Part shown: positions 1 through 7,788 of the stretch, piece after piece
Layout: every line of letters begins with the position of its first letter
Numbering within the stretch: position 1 is the first letter of the stretch
Assembly (NCBI RefSeq): GCF_003852515.1
Contig: NZ_QAJK01000001.1
Location: forward strand, 1-64,000
Source of the DNA: Variovorax sp. KBW07
Lineage (GTDB): Bacteria > Pseudomonadota > Gammaproteobacteria > Burkholderiales > Burkholderiaceae_C
Length of the DNA stretch: 64,000 nt
Direction: 5' to 3'
Notes under the pieces: model-generated
What the model was told of the DNA's origin: nothing
Seen by the model: only the letters and a program-made list of their open reading frames with translations
The model's database searches: none
Made by a program: the position numbers and the translations under genes

Positions 1-1
1 C

Positions 2-85
2 CCGAATGACCCCGCTCCCGCCCCCGCACCCAAACAGCAGCGCAAAAAACGCAAGATCAGATTTCGAGGAACATTGAACCCATGA
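2..85 (+). CDS. 3' end of an upstream gene (partial)
   Basis: One frame is open from the window edge and ends in a TGA that overlaps the glpK start codon in an ATGA arrangement. The last 27 residues are Pro/Ala-rich and then Lys/Arg-rich, like a disordered basic tail. The 4-base overlap suggests translational coupling to glpK. The fragment is too short to identify, and chance openness in GC-rich DNA is possible. Confidence 0.35.
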   Translation, partial: PNDPAPAPAPKQQRKKRKIRFRGTLNP

Positions 86-1575
86 CCTACCTGCTTGCCC
101 TCGATCAAGGCACCTCCAGCTCGCGCAGCATCGTTTTCGACCGCGAAGGCCACATCGTCGCCATTGCGCAAAAAGAGCTCACCCAAATCTATCCCCAACC
201 CGGCTGGGTAGAACACGACCCCATGGAAATCTGGCGCAGCCAGCTCGCCACTGCGCGCGAAGTCCTCGTCAAGGCCAAATTGCAGGCCTCTGATATTCAT
301 GCCATCGGCATCACCAACCAGCGCGAGACCACCGTCCTGTGGAACCGCAAGACCGGACAGCCGGTTCACCACGCCATCGTCTGGCAAGACCGCCGTGCCG
401 AGCCGCTGTGCGCAGAGCTTCGCGACGAAGGCATGAGCGACACCATCCGCGAGAAGACCGGTCTGGTCATCGACGCGTATTTTTCCGGCACCAAGCTGCG
501 CTGGCTTCTCGACAACGTGCCCGGCGCGCGCGCACAGGCCGAGCGTGGCGAACTGGCCTTCGGCACCATCGACAGCTGGCTCATGTGGCAACTCACGGGC
601 GGCAAGGCGCATGTGACCGACGTGAGCAACGCCTCACGCACCATGCTCTTCAACGTGCACAGGAACGAGTGGGACGATGAACTGCTCGCGGCCCTGAAGA
701 TTCCCGCCGCGCTCATGCCCACCGTGCAGCCATCGAGCTCGCACTTCGCCGACACCGATGCCGCATTGCTCGGCCGCGCGCTGCCCATCGGCGGCGTCGC
801 GGGCGACCAGCAGAGCGCCCTCTTCGGGCAGGCCTGCTTCGAGGCCGGCATGGCCAAGAACACCTACGGTACCGGCTGCTTCTTGCTGATGCACACCGGC
901 GCCGCCTTCCAGCCTTCGCAGAACGGCCTGCTCGTGACCAGCGCCGCGCAGACCGACGCCACGCCGCAGTACGCGATGGAAGGCAGCGTGTTCGTCGGCG
1001 GCGCCGTGGTGCAGTGGCTGCGCGACGGCCTGAAGGCCATCAAGGGCAGCGCCGAAGTGCAGTCGCTGGCCGAGAGCGTACCCGATGCCGGCGGCGTGAT
1101 GATGGTGCCGGCCTTCACCGGCCTCGGCGCGCCGTACTGGGATGCGGATGCGCGCGGCACCATCACCGGCCTGACGCGCGGCACGACCGTGGCGCACATC
1201 GCGCGCGCCGCGCTGGAAAGCATCGCCTACCAGAGCGCCGCGCTGCTGCAGGCCATGAGCCGCGACGCGGTGGCGGCCGGCGGCAAGCCGGTGGCCGAGC
1301 TGCGCGTGGACGGCGGCGCGAGCGTCAACGACCTGCTGATGCAGTTCCAGGCCGACCTGCTGGGCATTCCCGTGGTGCGGCCCGAAGTGATCGAGACCAC
1401 CGCGCTCGGCGCCGCCTACCTCGCCGGCCTGTCAACCGGCGTGTACAGCGACGCGCGCCAGCTGTCGAAGCTGTGGAAGATCGAACGGCGCTTCATGCCC
1501 ACCATGGGCCGCGCACAGGCCGAAGAATCCATGGCGCGCTGGGAGCGCGCGGTGCGGCAGGCCACGGCGACCTGA
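82..1575 (+). CDS. glpK: Glycerol kinase
   Basis: This FGGY-family kinase phosphorylates glycerol with ATP to sn-glycerol 3-phosphate in the cytoplasm, the first committed step of glycerol catabolism. The 497 residues match the usual family length. The N-terminal phosphate-binding segment [11 protein letters not shown] (residues 5-15), the Trp/Glu-rich glycerol pocket near residue 80 (NQRETT), the YGTGCFLL segment near 267 and the [10 protein letters not shown] segment near 350 are all present. A GAGGAA-like ribosome binding site lies about 10 bases before the ATG. No glpF or glpD lies downstream; the next gene is convergent. An overlapping upstream frame may be the first gene of the same transcript. 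Confidence 0.97.
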   Translation: MTYLLALDQGTSSSRSIVFDREGHIVAIAQKELTQIYPQPGWVEHDPMEIWRSQLATAREVLVKAKLQASDIHAIGITNQRETTVLWNRKTGQPVHHAIVWQDRRAEPLCAELRDEGMSDTIREKTGLVIDAYFSGTKLRWLLDNVPGARAQAERGELAFGTIDSWLMWQLTGGKAHVTDVSNASRTMLFNVHRNEWDDELLAALKIPAALMPTVQPSSSHFADTDAALLGRALPIGGVAGDQQSALFGQACFEAGMAKNTYGTGCFLLMHTGAAFQPSQNGLLVTSAAQTDATPQYAMEGSVFVGGAVVQWLRDGLKAIKGSAEVQSLAESVPDAGGVMMVPAFTGLGAPYWDADARGTITGLTRGTTVAHIARAALESIAYQSAALLQAMSRDAVAAGGKPVAELRVDGGASVNDLLMQFQADLLGIPVVRPEVIETTALGAAYLAGLSTGVYSDARQLSKLWKIERRFMPTMGRAQAEESMARWERAVRQATAT

Positions 1576-1599
1576 GGCCGACGGCCGCGCAGCTTCGTC

Positions 1600-2067
1600 T
1601 TACCAGCCCCAGACCAGGCGCCGGGCCACCCAACCGGTGCCGCCGCCTTCGTGCGTGACCTTCACCCAGTCGCCCCGGCGTTCGTGGGTGCGCAGCACGT
1701 CGCCGTAGCCCGCCCTCTTCACGATCGGGCTGCGCGCGTTCGGTGATTTGCGCAGCACGGCCGCCTTGGCCTTCACCACGTGGTGTGGCGTCTTGCTCGT
1801 CATCGGACGGTAGATCCAGGCCTTGTCGTTCTCGAAGTCGCTGACCCGCAGCCAGTCGCCCTTCCTGCCGATGACGCGGAACGGATAGCCCTTGCTCACG
1901 GTCCAGTGCGTCTCGTAGCGCTGGCCGGGGCCGGTGCGCATGTTCAGTGTCTTGACCGCCACGCTGACCATCTGGGGTTGTTGTGCGACAGCAAACGCGG
2001 ACGGCAACACCATCCACGAGAGAACGAACGCAAGCAGGAGCGCGGGCAGTCGGGTGAATCTGGACAT
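1600..2067 (-). CDS. Secreted SH3-domain protein
   Basis: This 155-residue exported protein has a signal peptide (hydrophobic run LLLAFVLSWMVLP, Ala-rich cleavage region near residue 27) followed by two bacterial SH3 modules at roughly residues 33-90 and 95-150. The first carries the typical NMRTGPG motif, the second the KSPN and GDWVKV elements. Bacterial SH3 modules of this kind usually bind cell-wall peptides or act as envelope scaffolds. I chose the ATG at 2067 because it directly precedes the signal peptide and has an AAGGAA ribosome binding site; an upstream in-frame ATG would add repeat-derived residues. It is convergent with glpK, and its exact role is unknown. Confidence 0.85.
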   Translation of the reverse strand: MSRFTRLPALLLAFVLSWMVLPSAFAVAQQPQMVSVAVKTLNMRTGPGQRYETHWTVSKGYPFRVIGRKGDWLRVSDFENDKAWIYRPMTSKTPHHVVKAKAAVLRKSPNARSPIVKRAGYGDVLRTHERRGDWVKVTHEGGGTGWVARRLVWGW

Positions 2068-2102
2068 GGAGACGGGGTTCCTTCTTTCGGTCGCGATGGA
2101 CC

Positions 2103-2140
2103 GGTCAATCGGTCGATCGATCAATGAATCGATCAATCAA
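2103..2140. repeat. TCAAT/TGATCGAT short direct repeats upstream of the SH3 gene
   Basis: A cluster of near-identical 8-base units of the type CGATCAAT and CGGTCAAT fills about 38 bases, 36-73 bases upstream of the SH3 gene start on its own strand. It is much less GC-rich than its surroundings. It could be an operator array or a simple-sequence tract; its role is not known. Confidence 0.6.
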
Positions 2141-2317
2141 GAATGTCCGGCGGTGCCGGGTGAGCCCGTCTGGGACCCGCGGCGCGAATAAGTTCCGCGG
2201 AAATACCCCTGAAATCGCCACCGCAAAAACCCCGCGGCAACCGGGACACTGGGGCCGGATGCACGCGCACCGGGGCAGAATCCGCCCGCCCACCGATCCC
2301 GCCGCGTTGCTGTCCGC

Positions 2318-4036
2318 TTGACCACCCCTTCCATCGAAGCGACCGATTCCCGGAACGCGTCCCGCCACGGCAAGAACGCCTGGCTCGCCTGCGGCGTGGT
2401 CGGCGCCACGCTGCTGGCGCTGATCGCGCTGGGCCACGACGGCCGCCGCATCGCACAGCTCGCGGTGCTCGCCGTGCCGATGGTGCTGTGGCTCGCATGG
2501 CCCCTGCGCAGCGCGCGCATGCGGCGCGTGCGCACGGTGGCCGTGTGGCTCTGGGCGATGGGCTTCGCGCTTGACGGCGTGGCACGCGCCTACCTGCTCG
2601 ACACCTACCAGGCCGCACCCGACGGCGCGATGGTGCTGGGCGCGGCGGCCAACACCAATGCCCGCGAAAGCAGCGAGTACCTGCGAATGCACTGGCGCTC
2701 CGCCGTCATCTGGTCGGCCGCACTCGTCGTTGCGGGCGTGCTGGTGGGCGTGTTCGCACGGCGCGGTGCCGTGGCCGTGGCCATGCCCGACGCGCAAGCA
2801 TCTTCGGTGCGCACACGCATGCCGTTCTGGACGCGCTCGCTGGTGCTCGTGCTCCTGCTGGTGGCCTGCGTGGCCTATGCCAGCAAGCCGTGGCGCCGGC
2901 TGCATCCGGTGGTCTTCTGGACCCAGTGGTCGCAGTCGGTGCAGAGCCTGCGCGGCGCCTGGGCCGACCAGCAGGACATGCGCGACCGGTCGCTGGCACA
3001 GGCGAAGGCCATCGCGCCCGTCTTCACGCAGGCCGGGCCGTCCACGGTCGTGCTCGTCATCACCGACAGCATCAACCGCGACAACATGGCGCTGTACGGC
3101 TACGGCCGCCCGACCACGCCGCGCCTGCTGGCGCACAAGGCGCAGGCAGGCGACCAGATGGCGGTGCTGCAGAACGCATGGTCGGTGGACGCCAGCACCC
3201 TGCCCGCGTTGCGCAACATGTTCCACTTCGGCCTGCCCCAGAGTGAAAACAGCGAGAACAGCAAAAGCAGCGAGAACAACGGGAACCCGCCGCACCTGCT
3301 GGCCCTGGCCCGCGCCGCGGGCTACAAGGTCTGGTGGATCAGCAACCACGACGACCTGGCCATCGAGCAGCAGCACGCGCGCTTCGCCGACGTGGTCGAC
3401 ATGGTCAACCGCACGCCCGGCCGTGCCAGCGCATCGCTGGACGGCGAAATTCTCGACTGCGTGCAGGAAGCCTTCGCGGACACGAGCACCGACCGCAAGC
3501 TGATCGTGGTGCACCTGATGGGCGCGCATCCGCACTACAGCCTGCGCTTTCCAGCGAACGCCAACCCCTTCGACGACAGCGTCGATGCGGTGGAAACCGG
3601 CCTGGTGAACAACGGCCGTCCGACCTGGGTGCGCCGCTTCCGTCAGGAGTACGACGCGGCGCTGCTGTACCACGACTTCGTGGTGTCGGAGCTGCTGCAG
3701 CAGACGCGCAGCGCGGGCAAGCCCGACGAGTACCGCGCGTGGATGTACCTGTCGGACCATGGGCAAGAGGTGGGCCATGGCAGCGACCGCGCAGGGCACA
3801 GCCCGTCGACGGCTTCGGGCTATCGCATTCCGGCGGTGGTCTGGCGCAACAAGGGGCCGCTGCCGTCCGGCGCGGCGGTGCAGCAGCCGTTTCGCGCGGA
3901 CTGGACCGGCTGGAGCCTGATGGACCTGCTCCACATTCAATGGAGCGGACAGATGCCCGAGCGCAATGTGCTGGGCGACACCTACCGCTGGCAGGCGCCG
4001 GACATTCCGGTGGCTGTCGAATCGTTCTCGCGCTAG
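2318..4036 (+). CDS. Phosphoethanolamine transferase-like membrane enzyme (sulfatase superfamily)
   Basis: This is an inner-membrane enzyme of the alkaline phosphatase superfamily with about five N-terminal hydrophobic segments (residues 20-200) and a periplasmic catalytic domain from about residue 235. Recognisable elements are TDSINRDNMALYGYG at the usual EptA-type metal site, DASTLPALRNMF with Thr294 at the usual nucleophile position, and SDHG at 479-482, a metal-binding motif. EptA/CptA relatives transfer phosphoethanolamine to lipid A or core sugars. Asp replaces the usual Glu in the first metal motif, so a different head group is possible. The start is a TTG, with no better ATG before the first membrane helix. 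An Asn/Ser-rich insertion lies near residues 308-325. Confidence 0.75.
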   Translation: MTTPSIEATDSRNASRHGKNAWLACGVVGATLLALIALGHDGRRIAQLAVLAVPMVLWLAWPLRSARMRRVRTVAVWLWAMGFALDGVARAYLLDTYQAAPDGAMVLGAAANTNARESSEYLRMHWRSAVIWSAALVVAGVLVGVFARRGAVAVAMPDAQASSVRTRMPFWTRSLVLVLLLVACVAYASKPWRRLHPVVFWTQWSQSVQSLRGAWADQQDMRDRSLAQAKAIAPVFTQAGPSTVVLVITDSINRDNMALYGYGRPTTPRLLAHKAQAGDQMAVLQNAWSVDASTLPALRNMFHFGLPQSENSENSKSSENNGNPPHLLALARAAGYKVWWISNHDDLAIEQQHARFADVVDMVNRTPGRASASLDGEILDCVQEAFADTSTDRKLIVVHLMGAHPHYSLRFPANANPFDDSVDAVETGLVNNGRPTWVRRFRQEYDAALLYHDFVVSELLQQTRSAGKPDEYRAWMYLSDHGQEVGHGSDRAGHSPSTASGYRIPAVVWRNKGPLPSGAAVQQPFRADWTGWSLMDLLHIQWSGQMPERNVLGDTYRWQAPDIPVAVESFSR

Positions 4037-4150
4037 GACAACGACGCCGACGCCTGCGTTCGTGCCGGTGCCCGTACGCGGCTCTCGATGGAAAAGGCCC
4101 GTGGCGAATGGGCCGTCAGCCGCATCGGCGGGTGTTCGCCCGGCGGCGCG

Positions 4151-5107
4151 TCAGTGCGCGGGCACCAGGAAGTCCTGGCTGATGCGCCCGCCCAGCTCGT
4201 TCACGCGGTCGAGGAACTGCGTGAGGTAGGCGTGCAGCCCCGTCGCAAGAATCTCGTCGACGCGCGCGTATTGCAGGTCGGCCAGCAGCTTGCCGGCGCG
4301 GCGTTGCGTTTCGGCGCTCTGCTCGTTCTGCACCTTGGCGAGGTTGTTGACCACCTCGACCAGGCTCGCATGCAACGAGCGCGGCATGTCGGCGCGAAGA
4401 ATCAGCAGTTCGGCCACGCGCTCGGGCTTGATCACGTCGCGGTACACCTTGCGGTAGACCTCGAAGGCCGAGACGCTGCGCAAGATGGCGCTCCAGTGAT
4501 AGAAGTCGTACTCTTGGTCTTCCTCGGTGGCGGCGCCGAAGAACTCGCTGTTGAGGGCGTGGAACTTCACGTCGACCAGCCGGGCCGTGTTGTCAGCGCG
4601 TTCCAGGAAGGTGCCCAGGCGCGAGAAGTAGAAGGCCTCGTCCTGCAGCATGGTGCCGAGCGTGACGCCACGCGACAGGTGCGAGCGGAACTTGACCCAC
4701 TCGAAGAACTGGCCGGGATCGCGCTCGAAGTCGCCGGCGCGCAGCATGCGGTTCACTTCGAGCCAGGTGGTGTTCTGCGTTTCCCAGGCTTCGGTGGTGA
4801 GCGCGCCGCGCACGGCACGCGCGTTCTCGCGCGCGGCCTTCAGGCAGGAAACGATCGACGAGGCATTGCTCTCGTCCTTGACCATGAACTCCATCACCTC
4901 GGTGGGCGCGATCTGCTCGTACTTCTTGTTGTACAGCGGCAGCAGCTCGCTGATGGACAGCACGCCCTGCCAGCCGTACTTGGCGACTTCGGCGGACTGC
5001 GGCAGCAGCGAGGTCTGGTAGTTGACGTCGAGCATGCGCGCGGTGTTCTCGGCGCGCTCGGTGTAGCGGGACATCCAGTAGAGATGGTCGGCGGTGCGGG
5101 ACAGCAT
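4151..5107 (-). CDS. Alpha-E domain protein
   Basis: This 318-residue all-helical protein of the alpha-E family (COG2307) starts with the family signature MLSRTADHLYWMSRYTERAE. Alpha-E proteins almost always sit beside a circularly permuted ATP-grasp protein (COG2308) and transglutaminase-like proteins; the set is predicted to make or modify peptides by amide-bond formation. The gene lies 14 bases downstream of the ATP-grasp gene on the same strand, so the two should be co-transcribed. The start at 5107 is set by the signature; the reading frame stays open upstream only because of GC richness. Confidence 0.9.
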   Translation of the reverse strand: MLSRTADHLYWMSRYTERAENTARMLDVNYQTSLLPQSAEVAKYGWQGVLSISELLPLYNKKYEQIAPTEVMEFMVKDESNASSIVSCLKAARENARAVRGALTTEAWETQNTTWLEVNRMLRAGDFERDPGQFFEWVKFRSHLSRGVTLGTMLQDEAFYFSRLGTFLERADNTARLVDVKFHALNSEFFGAATEEDQEYDFYHWSAILRSVSAFEVYRKVYRDVIKPERVAELLILRADMPRSLHASLVEVVNNLAKVQNEQSAETQRRAGKLLADLQYARVDEILATGLHAYLTQFLDRVNELGGRISQDFLVPAH

Positions 5108-5121
5108 CGAATGGGCTCCTA

Positions 5122-6624
5122 CTACGATTGGCTTTGGGACTGCGATGGCGTTGCGGCAGCCTTGGGCTTGGGCGTGCGGTCGGCCTCGAGAATCCAGGTG
5201 TCCTTGGTGCCCCCGCCCTGCGACGAGTTGACCACCAGAGAACCTTCTTTCAGTGCCACGCGCGTGAGGCCGCCGGGCACCATCTGCACTTCGCTGCCCG
5301 AGAGCACGAAGGGACGCAGGTCGATGTGGCGCGGCGCGATGCCGGCGTCGACGAAGGTGGGCGAGGTCGACAGGCTCAGCGTGGGCTGTGCGATGTAGCC
5401 GTCGGGCTTGGCGATGACCGCTTTCTTGAAGTCTTCGATCTCGGCCTGCGTGGCGGCCGGGCCGATGAGCATGCCGTAGCCGCCGGCGCCGTGCACTTCC
5501 TTGACGACCAGGTCCTTCATGTTGTCGAGCGTGTACTGCAGCTCGTCCTTGTTCCGGCACATGTAGGTGGGCACGTTCTTCAGGATCGGCTTTTCGCCGA
5601 GGTAGAACTCGATCATCTTGGGCACGTAGGGGTAGATCGACTTGTCGTCGGCCACGCCGGTGCCCACCGCATTGCAAATGACGACGTTGCCCGCGCGGTA
5701 GGCGCGCATGAGGCCGGCGCAGCCCAGCGTGGAGGTCGGGCGGAACACTTCGGGGTCGAGAAAGTCGTCGTCGACGCGGCGGTAGATGACGTCGACGCGC
5801 CGCGGGCCGCGCGTGGTGCGCATGTAGACGAAGTCGTCCTTGACGAACAGGTCTTGCCCTTCGACCAGCTCGATGCCCATCTGTTGCGCCAGGAAGGCGT
5901 GCTCGAAGTAGGCGCTGTTGTACATGCCGGGCGTGAGCACCACCACCGTGGGCTCGGCCGTGGCGGCCGGTGCGCTGGCGCGCAAGGTTTCGAGCAGCAG
6001 GTCGGGGTAGTGGGCGACGGGTGCGATGCGGTTCTGGTTGAACAGCTCGGGAAAGAGCCGCATCATCATCTTGCGGTTTTCGAGCATGTAGCTCACGCCG
6101 CTGGGCACGCGCAGGTTGTCTTCGAGCACGTAGTACTCGCCGTTGCCATCGGCATCGGGGGCCCGTACGATGTCGATGCCCGAGATGTTGGAGTAGACGT
6201 TGTGCGGCACCGTGACGCCCATCATTTCGGGGCGGAACTGCGCGTTGTTCAGGATCTGCTCGGCCGGGATGATGCCGGCCTTGATGATGTCCTGGTCGTG
6301 GTAGACGTCATGCAGGAAGCGGTTGAGCGCCGTGACGCGCTGCACCAGCCCTTTTTCCATGCTCTCCCACTCGTGCGCGGGAATGATGCGGGGCAGCAGG
6401 TCGAACGGAATGAGCCGCTCGGTGCCGGAGCCGTCTTCGTCCTTGGCGCCATACACCGCGAAGGTGATGCCGACCCGGCGGAAGATCATTTCCGCCTCTT
6501 CTCGCCGCGAACGCATGGCCTCGCCGGGTTGCTTCGCAAGCCATTGGTCGTAGCGCTTGTAGTGCTGTCGGATCGCAGCCCCCGCGTAGGGCAACTGCTC
6601 ATACATCTCATCGAATTTGTGCAT
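5122..6624 (-). CDS. Circularly permuted ATP-grasp protein
   Basis: This 500-residue protein of the circularly permuted ATP-grasp type 2 family (COG2308) is the predicted amide-ligase partner of the alpha-E protein encoded directly after it. Family segments include GSGTERLIPFDLLPRI near residue 70, VLEDNLRVPSGVSYMLENR near 165, the GMYNSAYFEHAFLA segment near 230 and VKEVHGAGGYGM near 372, which resembles an ATP-binding loop. The start MHKFDEMYEQ is typical of stand-alone members. The C-terminus is a Ser/Gln/Lys-rich tail. The ligated substrate is not known for the family. Confidence 0.92.
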   Translation of the reverse strand: MHKFDEMYEQLPYAGAAIRQHYKRYDQWLAKQPGEAMRSRREEAEMIFRRVGITFAVYGAKDEDGSGTERLIPFDLLPRIIPAHEWESMEKGLVQRVTALNRFLHDVYHDQDIIKAGIIPAEQILNNAQFRPEMMGVTVPHNVYSNISGIDIVRAPDADGNGEYYVLEDNLRVPSGVSYMLENRKMMMRLFPELFNQNRIAPVAHYPDLLLETLRASAPAATAEPTVVVLTPGMYNSAYFEHAFLAQQMGIELVEGQDLFVKDDFVYMRTTRGPRRVDVIYRRVDDDFLDPEVFRPTSTLGCAGLMRAYRAGNVVICNAVGTGVADDKSIYPYVPKMIEFYLGEKPILKNVPTYMCRNKDELQYTLDNMKDLVVKEVHGAGGYGMLIGPAATQAEIEDFKKAVIAKPDGYIAQPTLSLSTSPTFVDAGIAPRHIDLRPFVLSGSEVQMVPGGLTRVALKEGSLVVNSSQGGGTKDTWILEADRTPKPKAAATPSQSQSQS

Positions 6625-6723
6625 GGAACGACCAATCTCCTTGAGCCATAGCTTAGCAAGTTCAGGGCCAGTGAAACCCCTAATCTGCTGGCTGGAGACG
6701 GGCCGCGCGGCTTTTTCTTGCGG

Positions 6724-6743
6724 CGTAGGCCCAAGGGCCTACG
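6724..6743 (-). terminator. 9-bp hairpin at the end of the crotonase gene
   Basis: CGTAGGCCC and GGGCCTACG form a perfect 9-bp inverted repeat with a two-base AA spacer, overlapping the stop codon of the crotonase gene. No U-tract follows on the minus strand, so it may act as an end-of-message stabiliser or a non-canonical terminator. Confidence 0.4.
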
Positions 6744-7590
6744 AAGCCGGGGCCGCGCCGTCGTCGGGCGCCCGCTTCTTGCGCGGGGAGAGGAATTCCT
6801 TGATGCGCTCCCCGCTTTCGTCGCCGTAGAGGCTCTCGACGAAAGACTCCCGCTCGGCATCGAGCTGCTCGCGCCGGCTGCGGCCCCGCGCCGAGTGCAC
6901 CAGCCGCTTGATGCGCGCCTGGACTTCGAACGGGCCGCGCGCCAGCTGTTGCGCCCACTCCAGCGCCACGCCGCAGGCACTGCCGTGCGGCACCACCTTG
7001 TTGACCACGCCCCAGCCGTGCAGCCGGCCGGCGGTGCACGGCGTGCCGTCGAGCAGCATCTCGAGCGCGGCCTGCGGCGGCAGTGCGCGCGCCAGCGAAT
7101 CGGTGCCGCCGCCATCGGGCGTCAACCCCACGTTCACGTACGACATGGCGAACTTCGCGTCTTCGGCCGCGACGATCAGGTCGCATGCGAGACACAGCGA
7201 AAAGCCGCCACCCATGGCCGAGCCTTCGACCGCGGCAATGACGGGCTGGGGCGCTTCTTCGATCGCCGTGATCCATTCATGCAGCGCGTCGATATGGCCT
7301 TGCTGCTCCGAAGCCGGCAGCCGGCGTTGCCGGGCCAGCCGCCGCAGGTCGCCGCCGCCGCTGAAGTGCTCGCCCTCCCCGCACAGCACGATGGCGCGCA
7401 CGGTGCGAAAGCCCGCCGTGGCCCGTATCGCCTTGGCGGCGGCGCGGTAGACCGACGGGTTGAGCGCATTGCGCGCGGCGGGGTTGCTGAGCGTCAGGAT
7501 GAGCACCGGCCCTTCCCGGTGCATCTTGAGCCTCGCCCCCGAGGCGGACGCCGCGTTCGCGCTGGTGATGGTGGGGACGGCGGCGGTCAT
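6739..7590 (-). CDS. Enoyl-CoA hydratase/isomerase family protein (isomerase-type active site)
   Basis: This 283-residue crotonase-fold enzyme acts on acyl-CoA thioesters. The CoA-binding and oxyanion segments are clear (HFSGGGDL near residue 95, GSAMGGGFSL near 150). The two glutamates used by true enoyl-CoA hydratases are absent: the first position is Ser in GGGFSL and the second lacks Glu. An Asp in VGLTPDGGGTD (near 180) sits where PaaG-type isomerases carry their catalytic acid. An isomerase or ring-modifying role is therefore more likely than hydration. A non-homologous 25-residue leader precedes the core. It stands alone between the ATP-grasp gene and comEC, on the same strand. Confidence 0.85.
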   Translation of the reverse strand: MTAAVPTITSANAASASGARLKMHREGPVLILTLSNPAARNALNPSVYRAAAKAIRATAGFRTVRAIVLCGEGEHFSGGGDLRRLARQRRLPASEQQGHIDALHEWITAIEEAPQPVIAAVEGSAMGGGFSLCLACDLIVAAEDAKFAMSYVNVGLTPDGGGTDSLARALPPQAALEMLLDGTPCTAGRLHGWGVVNKVVPHGSACGVALEWAQQLARGPFEVQARIKRLVHSARGRSRREQLDAERESFVESLYGDESGERIKEFLSPRKKRAPDDGAAPAS

Positions 7591-7788
7591 GGGAGCCGCC
7601 CGAAAAACTGCCTCTGCCCTGCACTGTTGTCATTGCGCATGTCGTCCCCTTTTGTGTTGTTGCCGATCTCTCCAACGGATCGGACGCCTCATCGCAAGAC
7701 TCGGCAAGCGCGCTTGAGCCGTGCTTTTGACAATTTGTTCACGTTTTAAAAGAATTGTGAGCCATTCCGGGCGCCAGCCGATGCGCAT

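Noticed and set aside
2103-2140. Iteron-like repeats as a possible replication origin
   Set aside because: No replication initiator gene or AT-rich unwinding region is nearby.
6703-6720. GCCGCGCGGC palindrome followed by five T on the plus strand as a terminator
   Set aside because: No plus-strand gene ends there; both neighbouring genes are on the minus strand.
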